Below, in pieces: positions 11,445-20,084 of a stretch of 64,000 bases of DNA (positions are counted from its first letter, which is position 1; each line of letters opens with the position of its first letter). Made by a program: the position numbers and the translations under genes. The notes under the pieces are model-generated. The model was given only the letters and a program-made list of their open reading frames with translations. It did no database searches and was not told the origin of the DNA. Source of the DNA: Eupeodes corollae (Eukaryota; Arthropoda; Insecta; Diptera; Syrphidae); contig NC_079148.1 of NCBI RefSeq assembly GCF_945859685.1, positions 121,006,589 to 121,070,588 on the forward strand, read 5' to 3'.

Positions 11445-13288
11445 CATTTTTGTATATAGATAGATTTTTCCATTTTTTTTTACCGAATTTTCAGCATATT
11501 TTTAATGAGTGTTTAGTGTTTGAATCGCAGAAATGCATGAACTTGTTGTCTAAGTGTCAGGAAAGGCAATACGGCACCAAGTTAAATCGTTCTATTGGCA
11601 ATTAAAGACCAAAATTCTGATTTCACACTCTTCACTCTCTAAGTCTGGAGTTCTTTATATACATTGAAGTAAATTGATATTTATTTTGAATATGAACAAT
11701 ACTTCCATCAAATAAAAGTTCAAATTGAATTCTCGTTTTATTGTTAAAAAATGAGCATAAGCTTGCTTCATAAGATAACATCCAACCGAAACCACAAAGG
11801 ACCATGAACAAGATGCAAAAAAAATCAATTGAATCAAAACTGCGCTGTGGTGCTAGAACACAACAAACTCTTAGCGAATGAAAGCTAAATTAAACAAACC
11901 TTGAATCTGGCTCCATCATCATCAGGATCAAACCGCCTTTCCTTCGCTTGATACCCTCGAGCAGAACACAAGAGGATATACTCATATCCACTCAAAATAA
12001 AAACAATGAATTACAGAATCATGAAAGCAAATTGACTTTAATGCAAAAATCAAATATTTACCTGTGTGGAGACGAATCTCCAAATTCTGTATACAAAAGA
12101 AATTTGAAGGAATGAACAACGAACCCTGTAGCCTTCAATACTATATGAACACAAGTAGTATCCTTCCGAAAAGTCGAGAAGGAAGAATTCACGATGATGA
12201 TGACGCGAATTTCCTTGCTTGCCACTAGCGTATAGAGTATAACATCAGCATAGACGTTGGTTGTTCAACAAGCATCAGCTGAAAATATACCATGTTGTCA
12301 GTCGGCGTCAGTTCAGTTGTTGTTATTGAATTTGAGGAGAAGGAAACGAAAAGTGTTTCCGGAAAGCGATATGATGCTTATGCGATGGAATTGTGGAGAT
12401 ACCGGGGATACCAGCGCAGGAAAATACAAATTCATATATGGATGCTCTATCGTCTATGATGATGGCCAAGGACGGGAACCAGGATGGTAAAATACCACAA
12501 ATATTTTGCCAAAATGTGTTAGCTTTGCACATCGAAGATTAAAATTACCTCCGGAGAATCCCGAGGACGAGAAGGAATGGCAAGCGTTACCGTATGCCAT
12601 CTAGACAGATTGGAGTGTGTGCATATAGAGATGCTGGAACTGGTGCTGAATGCTCGACCACAGCCAACGAAGTATTTGTCTTCAATGTAACAGCCACCGC
12701 GCCACCGACACAGACCGCCACCAAAGCTTCTTCCGAGTGGTTTGGTATTCCACACTCTCTGGAACTTACATATATTTGCCTGCAGGACGATAAGAAATGA
12801 GTGATTCCATTACAAGGATGTGAGATGAATAAATATTTAATTTGTAATCTTTTTCATTTCTGCTTTTTTCTTTCGAGTCTGTTGTTCTGCTGATGCACCC
12901 TGTCCCTGCTCCCTGATGATGGTGATGATGGAATTAAATGATCCTTAGGTTCTGAAAATAAGCTTCCGTGATTCGGATAATTTGACAGTGGTCATGCGGA
13001 AGTTTATGTGGCTAGCTAAGAAGCTTTTTATTTAGATTAAAAAATAAAACACATTTTAAGGAAGGAAGAAAAAACAATTTTAAAGATTTAAAAGGCAGTT
13101 TTATATTTTTTACAATTTTATAATGAAAATCACTGAAAACTAAAAAGAACTTTTACTCAGCACTAACCTAAAGCCATAAGACTAAACTGGGCGGTGATTT
13201 CACGAAATATTTGATAGTCTTATTTCTGCCTCGTAGTTTAATTCTGGGAAAGTTAGTTTTGTAGTCTTAGCTTTTTCCAATTTACTAG
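11445..13288. other. Unique DNA, possible 5' exon region of unknown gene
   Basis: From about 11900 to 12830 the sequence is richer in GC than its surroundings and free of Rep1. GTCAGTCGGCGTCAGTTCAG (12298-12317) holds two TCAGT initiator-like motifs, and short open frames lie on both strands at 12257-12490, 12323-12532, 12519-12755 and 12594-12800. None resembles a known protein, and opposite-strand frames of equal length argue that GC content rather than coding explains them. I leave it as unassigned. Confidence 0.3.
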
Positions 13289-13510
13289 AATGACGAAGTC
13301 AACAAGGCTAACAATACCGACGAAAATAACATGAACGTGGAGACCGTAAGAGCTGACTTGACAGATGATACAGGCGGCAGTAAAGAGGTAGAAGAGAAAC
13401 ATGAAACAGGTTAATCCAACGACACTGAGGAAACCAACGAGACTGATGAAATCAACGGACTACCAAGACTGCTTAGAGAGGTTCTTGAAAAATATCGGTC
13501 CAAAACATGA
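13289..13510 (+). pseudogene. Acidic open frame with one stop, origin unknown
   Basis: Seventy-four codons read in one frame with a single TAA at 13412-13414. The deduced peptide is rich in Asn, Asp, Glu and Thr (for example NKANNTDENN, SNDTEETNETDEINGLPRLL) and ends with LREVLEKYRSKT before TGA. Base composition and codon use differ from the flanks. It could be a relic of a retroelement polyprotein or of a gene exon; I do not recognise the family. Confidence 0.3.
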
Positions 13511-13654
13511 AGTCTCGCTATCATATCTGATGTCCAGATTTCTTGGTTCTTCGAGACGAATCAATGTTTCTTAAATCTGGTGTGAAGCATAAGGTATAAT
13601 TAATTCCATAAGAATAGGCGCAACTTAATTTTTTAGTTGTGCCCTATTTCAACG

Positions 13655-13830
13655 ATCCGTTAACTGACAGCTGTCAAATTATTATTTAAGGGTTGCCAAC
13701 GTAGCAGTGAAGTCAAAGAAAAAAGCCAAATACATCAATTTTATTCTATCTTGTTTGTAACGCTTCATTTCAACTAAAAATTAACTGACAGCTGTCATAT
13801 TATATTTTTTTGCCTAGGGTTCCCAATATA
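13655..13830 (+). repeat. Duplicated palindrome TGACAGCTGTCA
   Basis: TTAACTGACAGCTGTCA occurs twice (palindromes at 13665-13676 and 13788-13799). Both are followed by an A/T-rich stretch and then AGGGTT-CCAA-like sequence. The 12-base core is a perfect palindrome centred on CAGCTG, an E-box sequence. The 123-base spacing could be a small tandem duplication or the two ends of a decayed element. Confidence 0.5.
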
Positions 13831-13923
13831 TCTCTTCACAAAGTGAATTTTTAAAACAGTCTCATAGAGGGCAATATCGTAAATAAAATCTGTTAAAAAA
13901 GACAATTTTTTTCTTTTGCAAAT

Positions 13924-13929
13924 TTTATT
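13924..13929 (-). terminator. Poly(A) signal of the minus-strand cuticle gene
   Basis: AATAAA on the minus strand, about 90 bases beyond the TAA at 14020-14022. Confidence 0.75.
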
Positions 13930-14019
13930 TAACTCTTTAACAAAATAATTCAACAGGTATTATATTTTACTACAATGTTTCAACAATGTTTTTCGTCTTA
14001 TTTTTTGTGATCAATTCCC

Positions 14020-14550
14020 TTAGTAGCCGTAGTGAGCTCCGAAACCATCGAAGGTAACATGGGCAACAGTAGCAGCTGGTGAGTAGGTGATGGCGTGAGC
14101 AGCAGGCTGAGCGTATACAGCAGCAGCTGGAGCAGCGTGCGAGTAGACAGCTGGAGTAGCGTGAGAGTAGACAGTAGCTGGAGCAGCATGGTGAGAGTAA
14201 ACAGCAGCTGGGGCAACTTGTTGGCTATAGACGGCAGCTGGAGCGGCATGTGAGTAGATAGCTTGAGGAGCGGCATAGGTCAGAGTCTTGGCATAAGTTG
14301 GAGTATAGACGTTGTTGTTGATGCGGGTGTCAGATTTGCGAACGCTCGAGTATGGGGTATCAACAGCCTTGGAGTATTGGGACACAGTGCCGGCGTATGA
14401 GCGGACAACATTATGCTGGGTTGAGCCAACAGCATCCTGGGATGGATTTGCTACAGCGTAGTGAGCAACTGGAGCTGAGTACACAACTGGGCTATAACCA
14501 GCACTGGCAACAGCCAAAACAGTGCAAAGGATAACAAATTTGAATGCCAT
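14020..14550 (-). CDS. Retinin-like (CPLCA-type) cuticular protein, 176 aa
   Basis: A secreted structural protein expected to be laid down in the cuticle or corneal lens. The start is set at the ATG at 14550: it follows the TATA box and initiator, opens a signal peptide (MAFKFVILCTVLAVASA, cleavage predicted before Gly18), and aligns with the two other genes. The longer upstream frame to 14790 is only 5' flanking sequence. Residues 46-82 (around VVRSYAGTVSQYSKAVDTPY and SSVRKSDTRI) match the retinin-like domain known in Drosophila CPLCA proteins. Residues 90-155 are low-complexity AAPAAVYSH-type repeats. The C-terminus is HVTFDGFGAHYGY. There is no intron. The first 85 coding bases are identical to those of the paralogue at 25772, and the differences after that are largely silent until the repeats begin. 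Confidence 0.93.
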   Translation of the reverse strand: MAFKFVILCTVLAVASAGYSPVVYSAPVAHYAVANPSQDAVGSTQHNVVRSYAGTVSQYSKAVDTPYSSVRKSDTRINNNVYTPTYAKTLTYAAPQAIYSHAAPAAVYSQQVAPAAVYSHHAAPATVYSHATPAVYSHAAPAAAVYAQPAAHAITYSPAATVAHVTFDGFGAHYGY

Positions 14551-14612
14551 TTTAGATGTTTTTTTTAAGTTTAAGTTAATGATGCTCCTGATGCGAACTC
14601 GGTGCAAGTGAA

Positions 14613-14623
14613 ACTGATGCTGA
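14613..14623 (-). promoter_or_regulatory. Initiator region of the minus-strand cuticle gene
   Basis: On the minus strand TCAGCATCAGT offers two initiator motifs (A at 14621 and at 14615), 28 and 34 bases from the first T of the TATA box. The predicted 5' UTR is about 65-70 bases. Confidence 0.6.
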
Positions 14624-14641
14624 TTGTCGGAATTGAAAGCG

Positions 14642-14649
14642 TTTTTATA
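14642..14649 (-). promoter_or_regulatory. TATA box of the minus-strand cuticle gene
   Basis: TATAAAAA on the minus strand, 93-100 bases upstream of the ATG. The other two cuticle genes have the same TATA and TCAGT pair at 34-35 bases. Confidence 0.75.
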
Positions 14650-14650
14650 C

Positions 14651-15818
14651 TTTTCATACTCATAATCAAGTCTTGGGTGTGTTTTTGTTCCTTTGGAAAA
14701 TAAATAAAGAAAGAAAAATAAAATGGGATCAGTCTCCTGCCCTCCAGCATAGCAACGCTTAATGTAACAATACCTATACCAAAACCTCATTCACAGCCGC
14801 AGTCACAGCAGTTAATCCACTTTCGACGCACTTGACCATTAATTGTGTGTCGCTTGTCAAGTTACTTTCAATTTCTGGCATATTACACGCAATTTTATTC
14901 AATTTTTGTTGTTTTTTTGTTTCTTTAATTTTTCATTCTGTTTTGATCTGAATTTTGAACTAAGACAGTTAGCATCATCGAACCAGCATCGACCATGCTT
15001 GTACTTTAATACGCAGTACCCCAAACGCTTGTCTTGATTAATCTTCCCGCGTTTTCAGTCAGCCCCATCATAGGCTGTTCTGCCGCCAAATGACATAGCA
15101 ACACAAAAAGAATCTGAATCTTTTGTGGAGGAAGGTATTGCCGCACTTCATCAGGTGCCGGGCATGAAGCTCGTTGTAAGATACGAAAAAAGAATGAGAT
15201 CAACATGGCTTTGGTCCATCAGAGATAAATATATCGGTCAGAAGAACTGGTTACCGTCGAGACTTCGTTCAAGGTCAATTCCCTTTTGTCGGTCTGTGGT
15301 TGGATGTCGTTGGTCGTTTGTTCACTTCGATGGTTCTGGGTCAACAGGTTATTTTTTACTTTTTGTGTTGTTTTTGGATATTATCACATCTTTTATGAAA
15401 TTGGTGCGGGTAAATCTTCTGGAAAATGAAGAATCACTTGAAAAAGAGATTGGTTATCGCCCCTTGATTTTTTATTACTCGTCTGAAAATTGGGTATAAG
15501 TAATTAATTTGGAGGTCATATTTTGTTGCTGGGTTCGTTAAAAGGGACAGTGATGGTGATGTTAAGGTTTCGAGGCTTTTGTGGACATAATTTTAGTACA
15601 TTTTATTTCGGGGAAGGCAAGAACGACTAGAAAAATTATATTTATTTGAATCTAGTTTCAGTGTTAAAAAAATCTTCATTTGCATGCAATCAAATTGAAA
15701 TTATACAAATATACAAAATAAGGCCATTCTTTTTTGGAAATGAAGCCCCCAAAATATGATATCTCTTACGAAAATGAGCATCAAAGGCAATTTATTTTGA
15801 ATATATAAATTATCAAAG
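14651..15818. other. Intergenic upstream of the cuticle gene
   Basis: Contains the upstream region of the minus-strand gene. A plus-strand frame of 124 codons at 15125-15499 has no recognisable domain. Its start lies in a moderately GC-rich stretch and its end in T-rich DNA. I do not call it. No mobile element seen before the SINE at 15819. Confidence 0.4.
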
Positions 15819-16140
15819 GTAGTACCCGTGGCATAATGGTTAGTGCGTTGGACTGTCATGCAAGAGGTCTTGGGTTCAATCCCTGCCTGTGCCACCTTAA
15901 TTTAAAAAAAAATTAATTTTCGCGGGTACTGCCTCTTGCGAGGAATTGACAATTTCTTCAAGAGTAATTCCTGTCATGAAAAAGTGCTTTCTCAAATTAG
16001 CCGTTCGGACTCGGCCTAAAATTGTAGGTCCCTTCCATTCTTGACAACAGTACTCGCACACAGGAATGGTTGAGAGTTGTAAGCCACTAGGCCCTGGTTC
16101 ACAACGGACTGTTGCGCCACCCAATTTAATTTAATTTAAA
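15819..16140 (+). mobile_element. tRNA-derived SINE, well-preserved copy
   Basis: Pol III A box (TGGCATAATGGTTAG, from about 15829) and B box (GGTTCAATCCC, 15873-15883) lie in a tRNA-like head. A unique body of about 200 bases contains GGTACTGCCTCTTGCGAGG, CACTAGGCCCTGGTTCACAA and GACTGTTGCGCCACCC, ending in AATTTAATTTAATTTAAA. Flanking AAATTATCAAAG (left) and AAATTATAAAAC (right) look like an imperfect target duplication. It has no protein and would depend on a LINE reverse transcriptase. Confidence 0.85.
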
Positions 16141-16319
16141 AATTATAAAACTACTTCTTGTTAATTTCAACTCTGGAATAAATATACCTAGTAGCATTTA
16201 TGAGCCCGTGTTATAAATTTTGATATTTTATTGAAATTATTTGGGCAATTGTTACCTTTGATGAAACTGACATTTTTTTGTTTAAAAATATTTTTAACAA
16301 GCAGTTTCTTAGAACATAT

Positions 16320-16640
16320 ACATATAAGATATGTTTAATTTTCGTAAAAAAAATTTGACCAGTTTCGAGATATGGAATTTTTAAAAATAAATGATATTTT
16401 AAAAAATTCGAACGGTTTTGATTTTCAAAATAATATTAAGACAATCTAAGAGGTTGTGCAGAAACTTTTGAAATCGGTTCCTTAGTTCTCAAGATGATAA
16501 CGGTTTTTTGGTGTACAATTTTTGAGCAATGCAAATTTGTCTTGCATTAAAAGAAGTAAAAATAAGAAAATTTGTATTAAAATCTATCGGTTAGTTTTTG
16601 AGTTACTTTGAATTTTTGATATTTCTCCAAAAAAAAATTG
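16320..16640 (+). repeat. M3 copy 2
   Basis: Contains TTTCGTAAAAAAAATTTGACC, GAGATATGGAATTTTTAAAA, GAAATCGGTTCCTTAGTTCT and GAGCAATGCAAATTTGTCTT blocks in the same order as the copies at 46225 and 48389. No coding potential seen. Confidence 0.6.
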
Positions 16641-16689
16641 GAAAAAGGACAATAACGTGAATATGCTGCAAACCTTAAATTATAAGTTT

Positions 16690-16830
16690 GATCTCAATCG
16701 ATCGATCTAACAGAGAAACGGAAAGACGGTATAGGTGGATTACTTTTTTCGACTTTTCTAGTATCGCACTGCCATGTTTGAAATAAATCTCAAGTTCAGC
16801 ATTTTACGAATGCAAGACGCATTTTACGAA
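16690..16830 (-). repeat. M2 copy 2
   Basis: On the minus strand: CTTGCATTCGTAAAATGCTG, AACTTGAGATTTATTTC, a GCAGTGCGATACTAGAAAAG stretch and CGTCTTTCCGTTTCTCTG, as in the copies at 4862 and 35490. It lies between M3 and Rep1 material. Confidence 0.55.
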
Positions 16831-16839
16831 AAAAAGCTT

Positions 16840-17110
16840 AATGTTTAGTTAAACCTGATTTTCGGCTCGAATATCTTGTTAAAAAATTAAAGACATTGGC
16901 TTCAAATTAATTGTATCTTAAAAATGTAATTCCAATCGACATTTTTCTTATAGAAAATAAAAATCTACATAAGATGCTACATAATTGATAAAAACTGATC
17001 TTAGGCTCCAATATCTAGAGAATAAATTCAAAATTAATTGTATTCTTACGCAATAAGTGCGATGTTAACGTAGAGTAATTTTGTTAGAAATATCCAATCG
17101 ACATTATTTA
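16840..17110 (-). repeat. Rep1 internal fragment (minus)
   Basis: Reads as a diverged minus-orientation piece of the internal unit (TTTTCGGCTCGAATATCTTG, ATTGGCTTCAAATTAATT). No head or tail is present. Confidence 0.5.
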
Positions 17111-17120
17111 TATAAGAAAA

Positions 17121-18731
17121 AAGAGGCTGGGATGCGTCCCACACTGATAACTTCCCATCCCGTCTGTCGATTTGTCTTGCTTAAAAGTTTGTCTATATGT
17201 ACTCGTATCAATTTTTACCAAATTTGCGTACTATTTTTTGTAGATTTTATTTTTTATGAAAAAAACGCACTGTTGGATTTTTATATAAAAATTACTGAAT
17301 ATTGAAAAAAATATTTTCTGTGATATAAAATAAGTTTCAAGCCAATATTTTTAAGTTTTGAAAAGCTATTTGAGTCGAAAGTAAATTTTTACCAAGTTTT
17401 AGTATTGTTTTTTTTTTTTAGAGTTTTATTTTTTGTAAAAAAAAACTGTCAATTCGATTTTTTAAAAATTTTACCAAATGTTGAAAACAATATTTCTTTT
17501 GAGATAAAATTACTTTGAAGCCAATATTTAAATTTTTTTAAAAGATATTTGAGTCGAAAATCAATTTTTACCAACTTTTATAAATTTTTTTTTAGGTTTT
17601 TATTTTTTGTAAAAAAACTGTCATTTCGATTTTTTTCAAACTTTAACTGAATGTTGACAACAAGATGTTTTGAAAAATAAAAGTAAATTAAAGGCAATAT
17701 CTCAAAGTTTTGAAAAGATATTTGAGTCGAAAATCAATTTTTACCCACTTTTATAAATTTTTTTTCAGGTTTTTATTTTTTGTAAAAAAACTGTCAATTC
17801 GATTTTTTTCAAACTTTAACTGAATGTTGACAACAAGATGTTTTGAAAAATAAAAGTAAATTAAAGCCAATATCTCAAAGTTTTGAAAAGATATTTGAGT
17901 CGAAAATAAATTTTTACCAACTTTTATAAATTTTTTTTTAGGTTTTTATTTTTTGTAAAAAAAACTGTTAATTCGATTTTTCTCAACATTCTTAAAAATG
18001 TTGAAAACAATATTTCTTATAAGATAAAATAAGTTTGAAGCCTAAATTTCAAGTTTTTGAAAAGATATTTGAATCGATATTCAATTTTTACCAACTTTGA
18101 GTAATGTTTTTTTTTAGATTTTTATTTTTTATAAAAAAAACTGTCAATTAGATTTTTCTCAAAATTTATCAGATGTCAAAAACATTATTCTTCGTTGCAC
18201 AAAATTGTTTTAGAGATAAAATCATATTTCAGTCGTAAAATTTTGGAGGTGACAAATTTTTTTTTTCAGTTTTATTGATTTAAAAAAAAAAAACCGTTAT
18301 ATTGATTTTTTTCAAAAAATATACCTGTTTGGTATCACGTTACAATCTATTATATAAAATTTAATTCAAGTCTCTAGCGTTTGTGGTTCGTAAGATATTT
18401 AAGGTTAACCAAAATTTTCACCTTTTTTTCAAACTGCTATGGTAAAAAAACCACCCACGCAATTTTCTTGAGAGCCCTTTCTGCATCTTTCTGCCTTTTT
18501 ATCTGTATAACAAAATTTATTTGAAGTCGATATCTCTTCTAGTTCTTGAGCTATGGACGACGAAAAAAACGTCGCGAACGTACCGACGTACAAACGTACG
18601 TACACACGCACGCACAGACATCTTTCTAAAAATCTTTTATTTCGACTCTAGGGACCTTGAAACGTCGAGAAATGTCAAAATTTTCAATTTGACAAATCGG
18701 ACCCATTACAATAACTTCCTATGGGAAGTTA
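17121..18731 (+). repeat. Rep1 copy f (plus), full-length reference copy
   Basis: About 1.61 kb, with every part of the element. The head GAGGCTGGGATGCGTCCCAC (17123) is followed by GATAACTTCCCATCCCGTC. Six internal units start at about 17242, 17423, 17595, 17768, 17941 and 18117. The conserved block is at 18450-18560, the microsatellite at 18570-18615, the CTCTAGGGACCTTGAAACGT block at 18647 and the perfect palindrome AACTTCCTATGGGAAGTT ends at 18730. TAACTTCCCAT near the head and ATGGGAAGTTA at the tail are inverted copies of each other. Confidence 0.92.
17242..18290 (+). repeat. Tandem array of about 173-bp units within Rep1
   Basis: Unit starts taken at the (A)G(G/A)TTTTTATTTTTTGTAAAA motif are 181, 172, 173, 173 and 176 bases apart. 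Units three and four are nearly identical (both with TGAATGTTGACAACAAGATG), so they come from a recent internal duplication. The number of units differs between copies, and monomer length is in the range common for insect satellite DNA. Confidence 0.88.
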
Positions 18732-18969
18732 ATATGTATCTTCAAAAAAAGTTACTACAATTTTGTAAATCCCAGCTCCTTTTCAACTATTATTGAATCA
18801 CTTAAAAAAAAGCTGCTCAAAATATTGCTGAGCTGGAGCCAGTAATTTTGACGAAAACACAGGTTTGTCAATCTTCAATCTTTGGATTTGATGATTCCAA
18901 AAATTACATTGTAACGTATTTGACATAAAGTTACGTTACCATAAAAATATGCATAAAAATCATGCGGAA

Positions 18970-20078
18970 ACTAAATTGTTTAAGAACTGTCAATTTGATT
19001 TTTCTCAAAAGTTTACGAAATGTTGAAGTCAATATTTCTTATAAAATACAATTAATTTGAAGTCATAATCTCAATTTTTTAAAATGATATTTGAATCGAA
19101 AATCAATTTTTACCAACTTTTAACAAAGTTTTGTTTAGATTTTTATTTTTTGTAAAAAAATATCAATTTGATTTTTCTTAAAATTGTACAAAATGTTAAA
19201 AACAACATTTTTCACAATACAAAATTAACTTGAAGCCAATATATCAAATTTTTCAAAACATATTTGAATCGAAAATCAATTTTTACAAACTTTTAATAAT
19301 ATTTTGCTTAGGTTCTTATTTTTTGCAAAAAAAAACTGTCAAAACGATTTTTTTAAAAATCTTACTAAATGTCAAAAACAGTATTATTTAAAATATAAAA
19401 TCAATTTGAAGTTCATATCTCAAATTTTTGAAAAGATATTTAAGTCAAAATCAAGTTTTACAAACCTTGAGTAACGTTTTTTTAGTAGGTTTTTATTTTT
19501 GTAAAAAAATATCTAGTAAGAAAATATTAGTTAAAAACCACTATCTCAAAATTTTGAAAAGATATTTGAGTAGATAGTAAATTTTTTGTTAAAAAAGTAT
19601 CAATTCGATTTTTCTCAAAATTTTTCCAGATGTCAAAAAAGTTATTTTTCGTTGCACAAAATTATTTTGGAGATACAATTATTTTTTGTTCGCAAAATAT
19701 TCGAGCTAAAAATATTTTGTTTCAGTTTTTTTGATTCAAAAAAACGTTACTTGTATTTTTTTTCCAAAAAAACACTAGTTTGGTATCACTGTACAGTATA
19801 AGATATAAAATTTAATTCAAGTTGATAACATTATTGGTTCGTGAGATATTTTTTGGGTTAACCAATTTTTTTGAGAGTCCTTTCTGCATTATTATCTGCA
19901 GAACAAAATTTATTTGAAGTCAATATTATTACTGGTTGTTCAGCTATGGACGACGAAAAAAGCTTCGCGAACGTACACATCGACGCACAGACATCCCTTA
20001 AAAAACTTTTTATTTCGACTATAGGTACCTTGAAAATAGAAAATGTCAAAATTTTCGATGCGACAATCGGACATTTTC
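18970..20078 (+). repeat. Rep1 copy g (plus, no head, diverged)
   Basis: Begins within an internal unit (ACTGTCAATTTGATTTTTCT), runs through about four degenerate units and the conserved block (CTTTCTGCATTATTATCTGC near 19880), then a GCGAACGTACACATCGACGC remnant of the microsatellite. It stops at CGACAATCGGACATTTTCAG without the palindrome. Confidence 0.75.
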
Positions 20079-20084
20079 AGTGAT

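Noticed and set aside
14551..14790. N-terminal extension of the minus-strand cuticle gene to 14790
   Set aside because: The TATA box and initiator lie within it, the signal peptide begins at the ATG at 14550, and the paralogue has no such extension.
15125..15499. 124-codon plus-strand frame
   Set aside because: Long for AT-rich DNA, but no domain, signal peptide or promoter; the second half is T-rich. A chance frame is as likely as an exon.
15819..15895. Functional tRNA gene
   Set aside because: A and B boxes are present, but the anticodon stem does not pair well and the tRNA-like part continues into a SINE body repeated elsewhere.
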